Part shown: positions 51,660 to 64,000 of the stretch, in pieces
How positions within the stretch are numbered: the stretch's first letter is position 1
How the letters are laid out: each line of letters opens with the position of its first letter
NCBI GenBank assembly: GCA_905221605.1
Contig: CAJNDS010002836.1
Span: forward strand, 172,628-236,627
Source of the DNA: Symbiodinium natans
Lineage: Eukaryota > Sar > Dinophyceae > Suessiales > Symbiodiniaceae
Reading direction: 5' to 3'
DNA: 64,000 bases
Translations under genes and position numbers: made by a program
Notes under the pieces: model-generated
The model's database searches: none
Told to the model about the DNA's origin: nothing
What the model saw: only the letters and a program-made list of their open reading frames with translations

Positions 51660-54600
51660 TCAGCTTGCGTGTCGCCTTTGCGGTGAAGCTGGCCAGCACC
51701 CTGCATGCAATGCGTGAACCTTCCCTTAGCCGCCTTAGCCTTCAAAACTGCCCTGTGACCTTGGGTTGTAGTCGACGCGAACGAGTGAGAGAGGATGCAG
51801 TGCATATATCAATCGAGCCCTCGTCTTGCTGATCGTGACCTGCATAGTCGAGCCCTGAAACCCCCATGATGATGGTGATGGTGATGATAATGCATGATTA
51901 TGGTCATGATTATGGTGTTGGTGGTGCCACGAACGCTACCCGGATTCGCTGTTCAGGTGCTGGGCCTCGAGTGCCTCGAGTTCCTGGTGGAGTGTGCCAT
52001 GGAGGTCAACGACACAGCAAGCCCAGTTTAAAGGCTTTCGGCGATCTCTCCGGCGAGTTCAGGCTGAGGGCTCAGGCATCGGATGATGTGCCGTGCTCCT
52101 GTCCGGAGCTGTGGAAGGACTTTGTGCAGCAGCACGTTGCTGCCCCAAAAAGCCATGTGGACTCCCTGCACGGACCCGAGTTTTTAACGCCCCGTCTAGT
52201 CGCCTTTGACATGCAAAGGTGCGTGGCCCAGTCGCTGATTTGTTGCGACCGGGTGCGCGAAAAACCAGCATGCACCTGTCGCTGCTCGTGACCTGGGTCG
52301 TGCTTGCAGCCTTGAGGTGAGCACCTTGACCTGTGCACACCATGACCGTGCTCGAAAACAGCAGGAGCTGCATTGGTCCAGCCTGCATGGTGACGAGCCC
52401 CTACTCGGTCCATGCGCCGAATCCCTGGAACCTCCTAGGACAGGTAGATTCCACGGTGGCAGTGAGGTGCTCCTAGGAGGTTCTAGGCCGAAGCAGCTGA
52501 AGCCCCTGAAGCCTAAGTTTCAATCTGGCGTCGGTACTCTACTCAGCCACGTTGTTGCTACGGCTTCTTGATTTGGATACTTCCTTTGTTGGGCCTCCCC
52601 CCGTTGGGCTTGCCCGAGTTGGGGAAGATGGGCTTGCCCCCTCGTCAGCAAACTCGTCAGCAAAGGGAGTAAAGACGTTGCATGCATCTCTTGGATTTAA
52701 GGAGTGCTCTCACTCCCTAACATCCCCCAAGTTCAAACTATCAAGCTATGAGCCCTGCACTTGCAACTCTGACCTGTCCATGTGTTCACCAGAGATCTCC
52801 TGTCCTCCTTGTTGCGCCTTCTTGTGCCTTGTTGTTCCTTGTTCCCGCCACAAGCCTTCATTGTCAGGATGCTTGGGTCTAATCGCAGCTGTTGCGAACT
52901 TCGGCACCAGTGAGTCAAGGCTGGGACAGGCCAAGGACCGCCTCACAAGGCGCACCTGCGACCGCACGCGAGCCTTGTTGCCCCTGATCACCTGGGCGTC
53001 GCTCGAGTCCTTTCAGCCTCTGCCTAGCAGCAACATTGCGCAGCATGAAACGGTGACTGTGCCGCAAAGTACTACGTTTCGTCTCGCCGACATGAAGGAG
53101 TAATCCAGAATTTCATGAAGACCTGCGAGATTACTGCCGTGCCGGACCTGCTGCTATAGAGCTTCAGCCCACTTCGAGCCAGTCTAGTGTTGACATCCGC
53201 GGCATGATTCCGCACCTGACCGGTGCGCCATCTGCCCCACCGCCCAAGCCCCCAAGCCGAAGCCTGCTGCCATGAAATCGGGTGCGAATGGTGCGAGCAC
53301 AGCAGCCTCCGATCTGCCAAGGATTCCTGTCAGTGCCTGGAGCGCACCCTGACCATCCTGTCCCTGTTCCTCCCATGCAGTTTCCTCAGCTCTGGGGCAC
53401 ACAAGCTCCGTCACGGCACTCGCGTCTCTAGCTCGGAAAGTTAAGTCTCAATGCTCACTGTTGGCCTTCGTGGTCTCTTAGTTCGCTGGGGGCGGGCCGG
53501 CATGGAGACCTGGAGCTGTTCAGCACTTCGACCCTGCCGTGTGAGTTTTCCGACAGGAGGGCTCTTGGCATCTTGGAGGCTCCAGCACAAAGGAGCGCAA
53601 CTGCCAGGTCCAAAAGGAAAGTTTCAAAGCCAGTCGTGCCGACGGGCTGAGAGGCCCGCGACCTCCTGCGACCCTGAGCCCTGCTCCTGTGCTCCTGCGT
53701 GCTCCGTGCAAGTGATGTCCGTCTCAAGCACTTTCCGAAACCCGAGCACTTGAAATCCCGACTCCTGGTCGACCTCTTGAAGGCCTAGGCCAGCAGCTTT
53801 CAGGTGTGAAACGCGCTCTCAGGCGAACCAAGTACTGATGTACTGGGACTGGGACACAGAATGCGAAGAGAAACCTTCCGCTTCACCTGCAGCCAGCGCG
53901 GCCGGGGCCCAGCCATCGCCGGCACCAGTCAGACTGGGCCAGCTGACTGTGGTCACCCTTGGCAGCTTCTCAAGTGCCAAGCCTGCACGCAGGGGCAGGG
54001 GTGAACGCGCATGTCGCTCCCGGCCACGCCGACGGGCTTCATGTTCGTCTTGCCAGTGTGCGGCCCCTGATGCTTTTGCACCAGGTGCTTCTGGACCCTG
54101 CTTCAAGGGCTTTGCTTCCTTCCTCCGGACCATTCTCTCGATGTATGCTTGCCGATGCCATCAAGAACCGAGGATTATCAAAGACACTCGTGCTGCCCGC
54201 TTCTCCGGCCTCTCGCAGCGATTCACTGTGCGCTCGATCGGGAGACTGCCTGCTCGGGTCCCTCAAGTCCCGGCTGCATGCCTTCAGGATACCCACAGGC
54301 CTGCACAGACACGGCAGCGGCTGATGGCGCGCATCGTGGACAACTCAGGAGGGCACGACACTGCAGTGGGGGAACTGCCTTCGACTCGGTTGTTGCGGCT
54401 GCAGCCTCTGCCACACCTGCAACGCCTGCTGTCCTGCAGCAGCATCCAAGGAGATCTGTGACTGGAGCACAGCAAAAATGGCACATTGTTGCCCATCACC
54501 TGCCGAGTCAGTATGCAGGTCTATGTGGCATGCTGAAGAGCGCCATGAGTGCGGAAAGTTCTTTGCGGTTAGCCTTGCGCACGTGCCCCCTTCATCCAGA

Positions 54601-57432
54601 CCGAAGGGGCCGAATGACACAACGGCGATGGAAAGACAGAGAGCGCCTGAGGCACACAGGATAGAAGTGCCCATCTGGGAACATCCGCGTCGGAGAGTCA
54701 CACTTCGGGCCCGGCGCTTTCACCATTGTCAACCTCTCCTCTTGCCTCGTGCCAACTCGCACGTCTCGCGCCTTGCAAGCTTTGCAAGGCAGCTGTGAGC
54801 TTCAGTGTCAAGGTGCCGGGCACATGCGCTTGTAGGTTGCAGGCACGCTCTGCACGTAGCCATATTGTGGGGGAGCTCATGGAGCTACCAGTTCTGTGGC
54901 GAAGACGCCGCTGACAGTTCCCCGCAATCGGCGACCGGCACTGCGCGACGCTCGAGACTCTTCGGAAGCTCGAGCTTTTGGAGCCATGCCCGGCCCAAGG
55001 TGTCGAAGCCACACTTGCCGGAGTCTCCAGTGCCAGAGTGAACGATCTAAGTTAGAGTCACGTAGAGTAGCTGGTGGTTTGTTTAGCATTGGTTCTTTGT
55101 TTTTGCTTCAATGGCCCCAAGAATCTTCGCCTTAAGCTCAAGATCTATTTGGCCCTGCAAGCTTTGGAAGTGCCGCGGAGCAGTCTAAATAGACCCCGCA
55201 GTTCGGAACGTCCCAGGCCCAGCTGTTTGAAACTGTTTCTGAATAGGGTATCTGAGAAGGCTTTGATGGTTCCTGAACGTTGCCTAATGGTGCCACGGCC
55301 CTTGTTAACATTCACAGACAAGCCAGGCACTAGGCACGCCAAGATCTAAGCCTCTGAGATCGCACTCAACTTGGACTCAGATCGGTTCCAAGCGGGGAAG
55401 CCGGGAAGGGCCATAAATGGAGAACCGGGGACCTCGACTCCGATGAGACCCCTCTGACTCCTCTGTGGCTTCGCGCTTCACGTGCGCGTGTCTGCCCCGT
55501 CTGCCCCGCATCCCAAAGCTTCCGAACGGAGTCCCCAACAAAGGTTCCCCTTCCATGTCTGCAACCCCGGCTGGAGGGTTCAGTGGCCTCAGGGGCCTCA
55601 GGGGCCTTAGAGCCTTAGGCATGGTGTTGTGGACATCGATGGAGGGACAGCCGGAGCCGGAAGACCGGCAGAGCCTAGTGAAGTGTTGGCTGAAGATAAG
55701 CACGTCAAGTTTGCAATCGCACATGTGGATGTGCTTTGTTATTGTTCAGACTAACTCTGTCCAGACTTTCAACACCCCAGCAACGGCCTACCCAGTCCCG
55801 TCCACTTGCCGTGCGCCATCATTCGAAAGTCTTTTTTGCAGAGCCACGCCGTTCGAGCGGCCAGCTTTCAGTATGCGCTGAGGCGCGTGCTCGCACTCAA
55901 GCCTGCACCAGTGTCGCCGCCGCGGTCATGCAAGCTTCAAGTCCGTCGAGTGGCACAAGTGGCACAAGTGGCACGAGTGATTTCCGTGATTTCCTTGCAA
56001 GTTTCGCAGGTTAGGGCCCGCCCACTTCGGCATCTGAGGATGTGGAGATACTCGAGGCACTCATGAGGTCTCACCGCAGCTTCTGCCCACTGTCGCGCTT
56101 GCTTCAGCACGTCTATTTCGGGATGTGCCAACAAAGAATGTCGATGTAAGTGTTAAAGCTCCAAGAGCTGACGGGAAGACTGGTCATTGCAAGTGCGCCA
56201 ACTGCGGACCTTGGCTAACAGACACGCCGTGCCTCACCTCGCTCAGCTTCCTGCCCCCATAATGTTCTTCCAAGACTTGCATCTCCCCACAGTGCAGTTG
56301 AAATGTCCCATGCGCAGACTGCGTTTGCCAGGGGCAATCCGGAAGTGCTCTGTCGGAAGCTTTCATGGCAGCATTGGCGGCTTCGCATCTGCGCCACCAC
56401 ACTGGCTCAGCACACCACTTTTGCTTTGACAGCTGGACGAGTCGTGTACATACCAGACAGGCTAGCAAAACTGGCAGGCCTGTTGAAGATGATTGCTTGA
56501 TCCCACTGCAGGCAACTGGGTTCCTTTTCGCAGATCTCCTTGTCGGAAAGCACTTTGGAACAGGTATGCCAGGAACAGGTATGCCAGGCAGGCGTACGAG
56601 GTAGCTGGGGACATGGGCACTGTGGCTTGCCAGGTCCATGTCGGCCATGTGAAGTTACCTTGCAGGTGTTCTTCATCTCGTAGAGTTCAGGCCGAGGCCA
56701 ATGCCAAGAGTAGGAGGGAAGGAAGAGATGGGAAGAGATGGGAAGATGTGAGCACGGCCACGGCCCTGGCACGGGCACCTTTCAGGTTGGTGAGCTGCAG
56801 GAGCTGCGGGAGCGCTGACACGTCCTTGCGCGAAGACCAGCCCTTGATGAGGCAATTAGTCACTCTTCTCTCATGCAGGACTCTATTCGAGCGTGAGGCT
56901 TCGCTCGTTTAGGAACTTCACGTGGTATCGTCAAGGCTCCGCAGCCCAGCCACAGTCCCCCTAAAATCCCTACCTGCTCCATGCCCGGCCGCAGCAAGTC
57001 TTGCCTGGTGCGTACTGTGCAAGATCCGGCGGAACTCAGTAGGACCTGTCACAAGTTGAGGGCTTCAGAGCAGAAGCACTTTGGTACTCAGCCCTGGCCA
57101 GCCTCTTCAGACACAGGGCTGTTATTTCTTGCGGCAGCCACCATGTGTCGAAGGTCAAAGCAGGCAACTCGCTTGATTTGCCCTTGTGTGACTTGCACGG
57201 AGGGCATGCAGCCCAGGGCTAGACCACTTGTGGAGGCGAAACCTAGCCAATTCCATGTCCAAGAGCAGAGCCAACATGTTCCTTTCTCTGCAGTAGGTGT
57301 TCACCATGAAAACCTGCACGATGACCACGCAAGCTGTGGCCGCTGCATGTCAGTTCTTAACCTAACTAGGATTTTGCAGCTGCTCAAAGCTGGGTTCGAG
57401 GACTCCTGTCCATCAGTTGCGGTGACCAAGAA
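51660..57432. other. Unresolved, plus-strand-biased open frames
   Basis: Many plus-strand open frames of 80-200 codons occur (for example 52552-53103, 53838-54461 and 56493-56912), but their composition is rich in S, R, P and C, frames switch often and no family is recognised. Short persuasive pieces include EDVEILEALMRSHRSFCPL near 56040-56090. An intron-rich plus-strand gene is possible. Direct triplications of GTGGCACAA(GTGGCAC) lie at 55945-55980 and of ACAGGTATGCCAGG at 56560-56590. Confidence 0.3.
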
Positions 57433-57621
57433 GTGCAGGCGCTAGCTGTTCCGGGAATGTTCCTGAAAGTCGTGCCAGACGAGGACGAGTACGCCATCCC
57501 AGTGCCCGACGACTTGTCACGTGTGCCAGTTCTTGGTGATGACTTGCCTCTGCTTTACTTCAGCAACATTGAAAGTTCCCCGACTGAAGCTTTCAAAGAT
57601 GTCACAGTCTCGTCGGTCTGA
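57433..57621 (+). CDS. Candidate 3'-terminal exon, unknown function
   Basis: After an AAGTGCAG acceptor the plus strand encodes ALAVPGMFLKVVPDEDEYAI, PVPDDLSRVPVLGDDLPLLY and FSNIESSPTEAFKDVTVSSV, then TGA. This is the most protein-like segment in 52-59 kb: acidic and proline-rich, with no repeats and few rare codons. No domain recognised. If real it is probably the last exon of a plus-strand gene whose upstream exons lie in 52-57 kb. Confidence 0.4.
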   Translation: MQALAVPGMFLKVVPDEDEYAIPVPDDLSRVPVLGDDLPLLYFSNIESSPTEAFKDVTVSSV

Positions 57622-60040
57622 TGGCCCAGCACTTTTGGCGTGCACCCGCGGTTGCAGTGCATTGGGGGTGTCTGTCCATCCTGAGCCGAGGTCGGGAGGC
57701 TCCGATGATCTCCGGTGTAAGTGCGGTGTGAGTGGGGCATCCTTAAGCGGGCGCGAGAGTCGTAGGAGCCATGCCCTCTCCCAAAACCTTGCCGAGACCA
57801 AAAGCTACCATGCTGCCGAAGCACATGCTCTTGCTCCACATCGCATGCTCTCCTGGCACCTTCCCGTGACACGTGGTGCTTGGACTGGACGCCAGCCCCG
57901 CCAGTCCCCCCAAACCGGCATCATAGCTACAGCATCTACAGCTAGCCAGGCTAGCCAGCTCTGAGAACTTCCTGAGAACTTCCACCCCTGCCTTGTCCGC
58001 ACCTAAGCCACCCTGCACCTCCACCGCTTTTACCGCTGTGTACTCAAAGCTTACAAGCCGGTGCCGGACTGGCACGTGCCCGTGTGAAAGGCTTCGCATC
58101 CCTTCGAGGGCTTCGGAAAATGTCGACACGCCCATCACTGGGACTCTGACTGCCGCAGGTCTTATGGGCCCTGTGCGCAGTCTGTCGTCGGATGTGAGTG
58201 AGATGATTTCCGTTGCTTCTCGAAGGGCGGTGCCAGGGATTGAAGGCGTGCGAGCGGTCGTTTTCCCGACAAGGAGCCCTTGTGCACCTCATGCCGCTGA
58301 TGCGACGTCGTGTCTGTCCCTGGGTTGTGCTGACCAAAGCAGCACACTCCCGATCGCTGCCCCGCATGGCAACGGCGGTAACGATGACAAGGCTCCGAAC
58401 AGCGTGTTGAAGGTTGATAGCGCCGTGCTTGTGTCTGTCTCGCTGGGCAGAGCGTGTGGCGTTGGAAGTCCCCCTTTTCATCGTTGCGGGTGCAAACTAT
58501 GTGGAGCATCGCTTTGAAGAGCCAAAGTCGCATGGGCTGTGTGCATACGGCAATGTTGGCAAGGCCGAGAGCGCCGAGAGAGCCGAGAGGCAGTGAGGGA
58601 CCCCCAAGAGAAGAGTTCCAGTGATTCCAGTGCGACCCAATTCTTGCAGAATCGCAGCCTCGGCTGTTTTTTGAGATCCAGTGACGGTCCCTTGCGACCG
58701 GATCTTAAGTTCCTCCGTCCATGTCACATGAGCAAGGTGTATGCTGTCTAGATTCCTAGATTCGAAGAGCTCGGGCTTGATGGGTGCAAGGACGCAAGAC
58801 ACAGCTAGCTCTCTGCAACTGAACGCCAGCAGCCGTGGGCGAAGTTTGGGCCAGGATCTGGACCTGACATTGCACCACTTTCAGCCTGGAACGCCTCTCA
58901 TCTTCTCTCGACGCCAGCAGGGCCAGATCATAGGGTGGGGCTGGTTTTCCAGCCGCTCTTTCCTGCAACTGCACATGCGTGTGGGGGCGAGCGGCCTGGA
59001 AAAGAGCTTGGAGACATGCCTGGCCCAAACACCGCCCCCAGAGGTTCTGCCACCCCGATGCTTCACTCAGCTTAGCCAGCCGAGCGAGATGATGGCACTC
59101 CTAAGATTAAGCCTGCCAGCCTGCACAGCGCCTTTTCAGTGATGAGCAGGCTCATTGGCAGCACTGCCCAAGCCAACATCCTGTGCCCATCGGACTGTTA
59201 TGTTGCTCAACGTGCCGCCAAACAGTGCCTCAGCAGCACCCAGGACCCAAGCTCTAGGAGGAAACTCATGACGCATGGCACATGGTGCCATTATGTTGAG
59301 CTGTACAGGCTTTTTCCAAAGCATACGAGGTGGTTGAGATTGTTGTTCCTGGTGAGTCCATCTAGGGCTCCTTGCAAGTATTGGTGCATAAATCGGTGAC
59401 CGGACAAAACCCACCCCAAAGCCCGTGCCCCTCCCTTTTGGCCCCCAGATCTAGGTCTGTGCTCCGTCGACATCCAAAGGCGCCCCAAAGCCTTTCGGAA
59501 AGAGCGTGAGTTTTCATTGACATTTCCCATATTTTCCCACTTCAAGCGTCTGGCATCCGTGTGAGTCTAGAGCCACATCCCTTAGCCGTGGTGGTGCAAC
59601 AACAAGCGCTTAGCCGTTCCACTTGCCACTGAGGACGTAAGACGAGACACGGTGGCGACGTCGCAGATGTGTGACCAGCCTCTCGGACTAATTCAGAGGG
59701 TCAGGGCCAGCTCAACTCCCTCGTCCGTACCTTGCTGTAGTTGATTCCTCCAGTTCTACAAGTTGAACAGGTTTCGGATTGACTCACTTTCGCCCTCAAA
59801 ATTAGAGGTTGGCCTTGCTTGCGCGTCCAGACGGGATCGCGAGCTTTTTTCGTTCCAGTGCTTCTGTGTTTGACGTTAGTGGAGTTCGATTCGGAAACCC
59901 GAGCAATGAAGACGACACATTTCAAGACTCTCCAATGCTTTCATGGTGACCTCTCCAACCTCCAACAGTGTCTTGCCATTGTGCGGATGCCAATTTCCAA
60001 CTCCAACAGCTCTACGCAAACGCGCGCCCGCGCACACACA
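57622..60040. other. Unresolved stretch
   Basis: Open frames of up to 174 codons on the plus strand have no recognised domain. CCGAGAGCGCCGAGAGAGCCG near 58565 is a short degenerate tandem. Nothing else persuasive was seen. Confidence 0.3.
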
Positions 60041-60042
60041 CA

Positions 60043-61125
<1,083 letters not shown>

Positions 61126-61128
<3 letters not shown>

Positions 61129-61206
61129 AAGCAACCTTCCTGACAGCCAATACACACACACACACACTCAAGCAACCTTCCTGACAGCCAATACACACAC
61201 ACACAC
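61126..61206. repeat. Two tandem copies of a 41-base unit at the microsatellite edge
   Basis: CTCAAGCAACCTTCCTGACA, then GCCAATACACACACACACA, occurs twice in a row where the CA tract ends, indicating slippage or unequal exchange that included unique flanking DNA. Confidence 0.9.
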
Positions 61207-64000
61207 TCGGTTCTGGCCAAGGCTGCAGATTTTGCGGGCCTCTTCCGGACCGTCGACAACAGTGAGGACGTGGGAATGCAGGATGCGAGTGTTTTCGGTT
61301 TAAGGAGTGATGTTTAGGAATCCTGCGAGATGTCCTCGAAGTGTCACACAATCAAGACACCAGGATTACAAGCTTCATCACATCAAAAAAGGTCAGGTTG
61401 CAAGCTGTTTCAACTGTTTTGCCTGGAGGCAGCTGCGATGATTCCGTGCCTCAACGAACCCAAAAATAGGCCGAGGTCGCGCTTTGCAACCGTGAAGAGA
61501 TCGGCCACGAAAATGCCCTCAGGCAACAACAAGATGCAAGAAAGCCACACATTGGCGGAGGGGGGTCCCAGGCCTCAAACGCCTGGGGCGCGCGCCTGTT
61601 CTCAATGCTTAAGGGCCATGGAAGTGAACAATGCCGCCAGGGTCCCAGAGGTTTCATGGCCACCGCCCGCATGCTTTAGCAATGGGCTGGGTGGGTTAGG
61701 AACGGGGGGGAGAAGATCAGTCTGCTTGCTCCCGACGTTTCTCGGCCGGAGGGCACGGCGAAGTTTCCAGAACATCATGAGGATTTGTGTGTGTGTGTGT
61801 GTGTGTGTGTCGGTGAGTGTGTTTATGTATGTTTGTTCCAAGAGCCCCTTTGCACCAGTGCTTGAGCATCGCAAGTCGGGGTATGTTGCTGCTTGTACTA
61901 CAGTGTGTCGTAGGAGTGGCGTAGGCCTCCTGCTTGAAGGACTCTTGCAAGACGGTGACGAGGCACATGGATGTCCACGAACGCATGGAGATGAAGATGT
62001 CCCTGACAAAGACCGATGTAAGTCAAGTGGTGCTACCATCAGGCGCCTCGGGCGATGTCCCTTTGCTTCATGCCCGCCACGTCCGCTCTGGGCAGTCCGC
62101 GAAGAAAAGGGCTACGTTTCCTGGGTTTGCTTTGTGCCAGTCAGGTGTCGACTTACGCGTGGAGCTTTGCTCGTGGCCTGCGAATAAGTCGGACACGTGT
62201 CGCAAGCCTCCCATCTTCAAGCTGAGGCGCCGCCTGGCCCCAGAGCCAGGTTCAAGTCGCTCTAAGCGGCCCAATCAGGCGAAGCGCACTTTGGCGACTT
62301 TGGTGCCGTTGTTGGTTTGCAAGCCGTGGGCTCTGGAAGCACTGAAATCTGCTGCTTGGGTCTCCATCGTGTGGACGCGTACGCTCACAGGCATCCTGCG
62401 TCTTGTTTCAGCTTCCTCTTACTCTTGCTGCTTTAAGTGTGACAGAGTCCCCACACGGGTACCGGATGTGAAGATGCAGATTCCAAGGCTGGGCACTCAG
62501 AGGAAGCTTGCATGCCAGGGGCTGACGTGGCCAAGCCAGAAATCTCTCGGCGACCATGAGAACTTGCCACGGCCATTTCACAGAGGCTGCTGCGATTCCG
62601 CTCTAGCTTTTGATGCCATGCCGACCCTGTGCATCTCCAAAGCGTGTGCTTTGCTCCTCCCGCTTCCCGTGGCGAAGGCTTGCCAGCGCAGGCTCCGACG
62701 CTGACAGCTTCCATGCCTTCCTCACGTGCGGCAGGATGCCACACTCGCTACATTCCGGACACTCGGTACACTCGGTACACTGTGTTCTCTTTGCAGCATT
62801 CCATCTTGCCATCCCACAGTCTCGCTCATTCGCCTCATTCACTGCGAGATCCAAGACGTCAGCTCATGTTGAAGGATTCATCCAGAAGACGCAGGCGCAG
62901 TCTTGCTTGAGGCGCCCCAAGTTTCCGCGGCTCACCAGACAAGTGTACCAGTGGCCGAGCCCGTCGAAGGGGACGGGAGTGAAAGACATCGGTCCGCGTC
63001 CGACGTGCGCTGCCTGCATTCTGCGGAAGGCACCGAAGCCGGCAGCAGATACGCGAGGGCTTACACCTGATGCCTGAAGTCGATGCTTTTAAGAGTCAAT
63101 GGGGGAGTTGTGAGAATGAAACAGTCGCAACCCGCTTACCGGTTGCCCCAGCAAATGGCTGTTTTGTTGAATCCTCGAAGGGCCACTCTTAAAGCATCTG
63201 GCAGTGCTTCCCCTACTTTTCTGAAGGCTCGTGGTGACATCCCCAGGGCTTTGCAAGGAAGCATGATTGCACGGTGCCCACATTCATCGAATTCATCGAA
63301 TATCATGGCTTGCGGGCATTCTGAACTTTGCAGGTTACCTTCTTCCCATCCTATGCCCTCACACCTCACATGCTCGGAGCCCCTGGCGGCGGCATCCGGG
63401 CTCGAAGTCAAGCTGATCCGCGCAGCCCCTGGGCTCGCTCAGCCCTTGCGGTGCTTGAGTGCGGGGAGTTCGAAAGTCCTGAGAAGCAACTTGACGTCGG
63501 TGTGTGGGCACATTCGCAGATGCAACCAGTTGTCACTGTCCCTCGGCTGTTCTCCGTCTCTCCCTGGAGGAGTGATGAATGCCATTGTGAATGCCCTTGT
63601 CAGTGCCATTGTGATCGCCAGTTGTGAACGCAAGTGCGGCGTGCCGGCAAGATACAGCGGCCCAGTTTCTCCAACTGATGGGCTCGGCACCAAAAGGCCT
63701 GCTTCCCGTTTGAATTTCGTGCAGTCCTTTGCCTTGGCCTTGGAACGATGTGCCTATGAGATGGTGCATTTCTGCCGGACACCCGGAGCGGCCGTGCACG
63801 ACACGAAACGCTTTGGGCTTTCTGTAGTCCTTGCAAGATCCACCCGTTCACCTCCTCTAACTCAAGCTGCCTTACCACAAACCCAGGCCAAGGCTCTGCA
63901 TGCCCTGCATGCCAGGACCCTCAGATCGCATTCAGAATGGCGATGCAAATCCAAGCTGTGTTAGCGCGATGCTTATCGTGCTCCACGCCGCAGGCACACT
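61207..64000. other. Unresolved right edge
   Basis: A (GT)n tract lies at 61790-61811. Long plus-strand open frames (61330-62187, 61934-62704, 63083-63964) have no recognised domain and mixed composition. The minus strand at 63320-63140 reads MIFDEFDECGHRAIMLPCKA, LGMSPRAFRKVGEALPDAL, also without a match. Exons of an intron-rich gene are possible but unproven. Confidence 0.3.

Noticed and set aside
61330-62187. 285-codon plus-strand frame
   Set aside because: Mixed composition, includes a (GT)n-derived VCVCVC run and shows no domain; probably fortuitous.

Overview
The window looks like nuclear DNA of an intron-rich, repeat-rich protist, most likely a dinoflagellate of the Symbiodiniaceae type. 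This is an inference from four things: (i) plant/alveolate-type telomere-like heptamers (TTTAGGG and variants) scattered through the first 17 kb; (ii) a minus-strand membrane-protein gene at 10.4-13.0 kb whose three exons join in frame only through two GC-AG introns with AG|GC...AG|G borders; (iii) a tyrosine-recombinase (DIRS/Ngaro-like) retroelement and an APE-type LINE of the kind I associate with dinoflagellate genomes; (iv) very long simple-sequence tracts. No bacterial operon, CRISPR array, rRNA or tRNA was recognised.

Layout. 1-7 kb: an exon mosaic on the minus strand, including two thrombospondin type-1-like exons (about 5.8 and 3.45 kb), separated by telomere-like arrays and a CTGTAACGGAG satellite. 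7-10 kb: mostly telomere-like variant arrays. 10.4-13.0 kb: the spliced multi-pass membrane protein. 13-25.7 kb: gene-poor, with (CAT)n, CT-rich and C-rich arrays and only weak exon candidates. 25.7-32.3 kb: a near-complete LINE with one 2011-codon open frame: APE endonuclease, reverse transcriptase, zinc fingers and, at the C terminus, a well-formed ubiquitin-specific-protease (USP, C19) domain. A 313-codon ORF in another frame is nested between the fingers and the USP domain.

32.3-41.4 kb: a minus-strand frameshifted ORF, then a decayed tyrosine-recombinase / RT / RNase H retroelement ending in a B1-A2-B2 split direct repeat. Its pol gene is interrupted at one site by a 4.26-kb insertion (35752-40015) flanked by a diverged 21/22-bp duplication of the target. 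The insertion carries a hairpin satellite, a broken histone H3-like gene, a small beta-barrel-like reading frame and a second hairpin-containing tandem array. 41.4-45.2 kb: a coiled-coil/CxxC minus-strand relic, a 3'-end relic of a LINE related to the 26-32 kb one, and a palindrome array. 45-64 kb: intron-rich or non-coding DNA with few persuasive exons, plus a 1.2-kb CACG/CA microsatellite at 60.0-61.2 kb.

The best candidate for an undescribed system is the LINE that carries a C-terminal deubiquitinase-like domain with its catalytic residues intact; the target-site-duplicated insertion carrying an H3-like gene is second. All calls come from reading the sequence by eye; no database search was run. 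LINE residue numbers count from the ATG at 26042.
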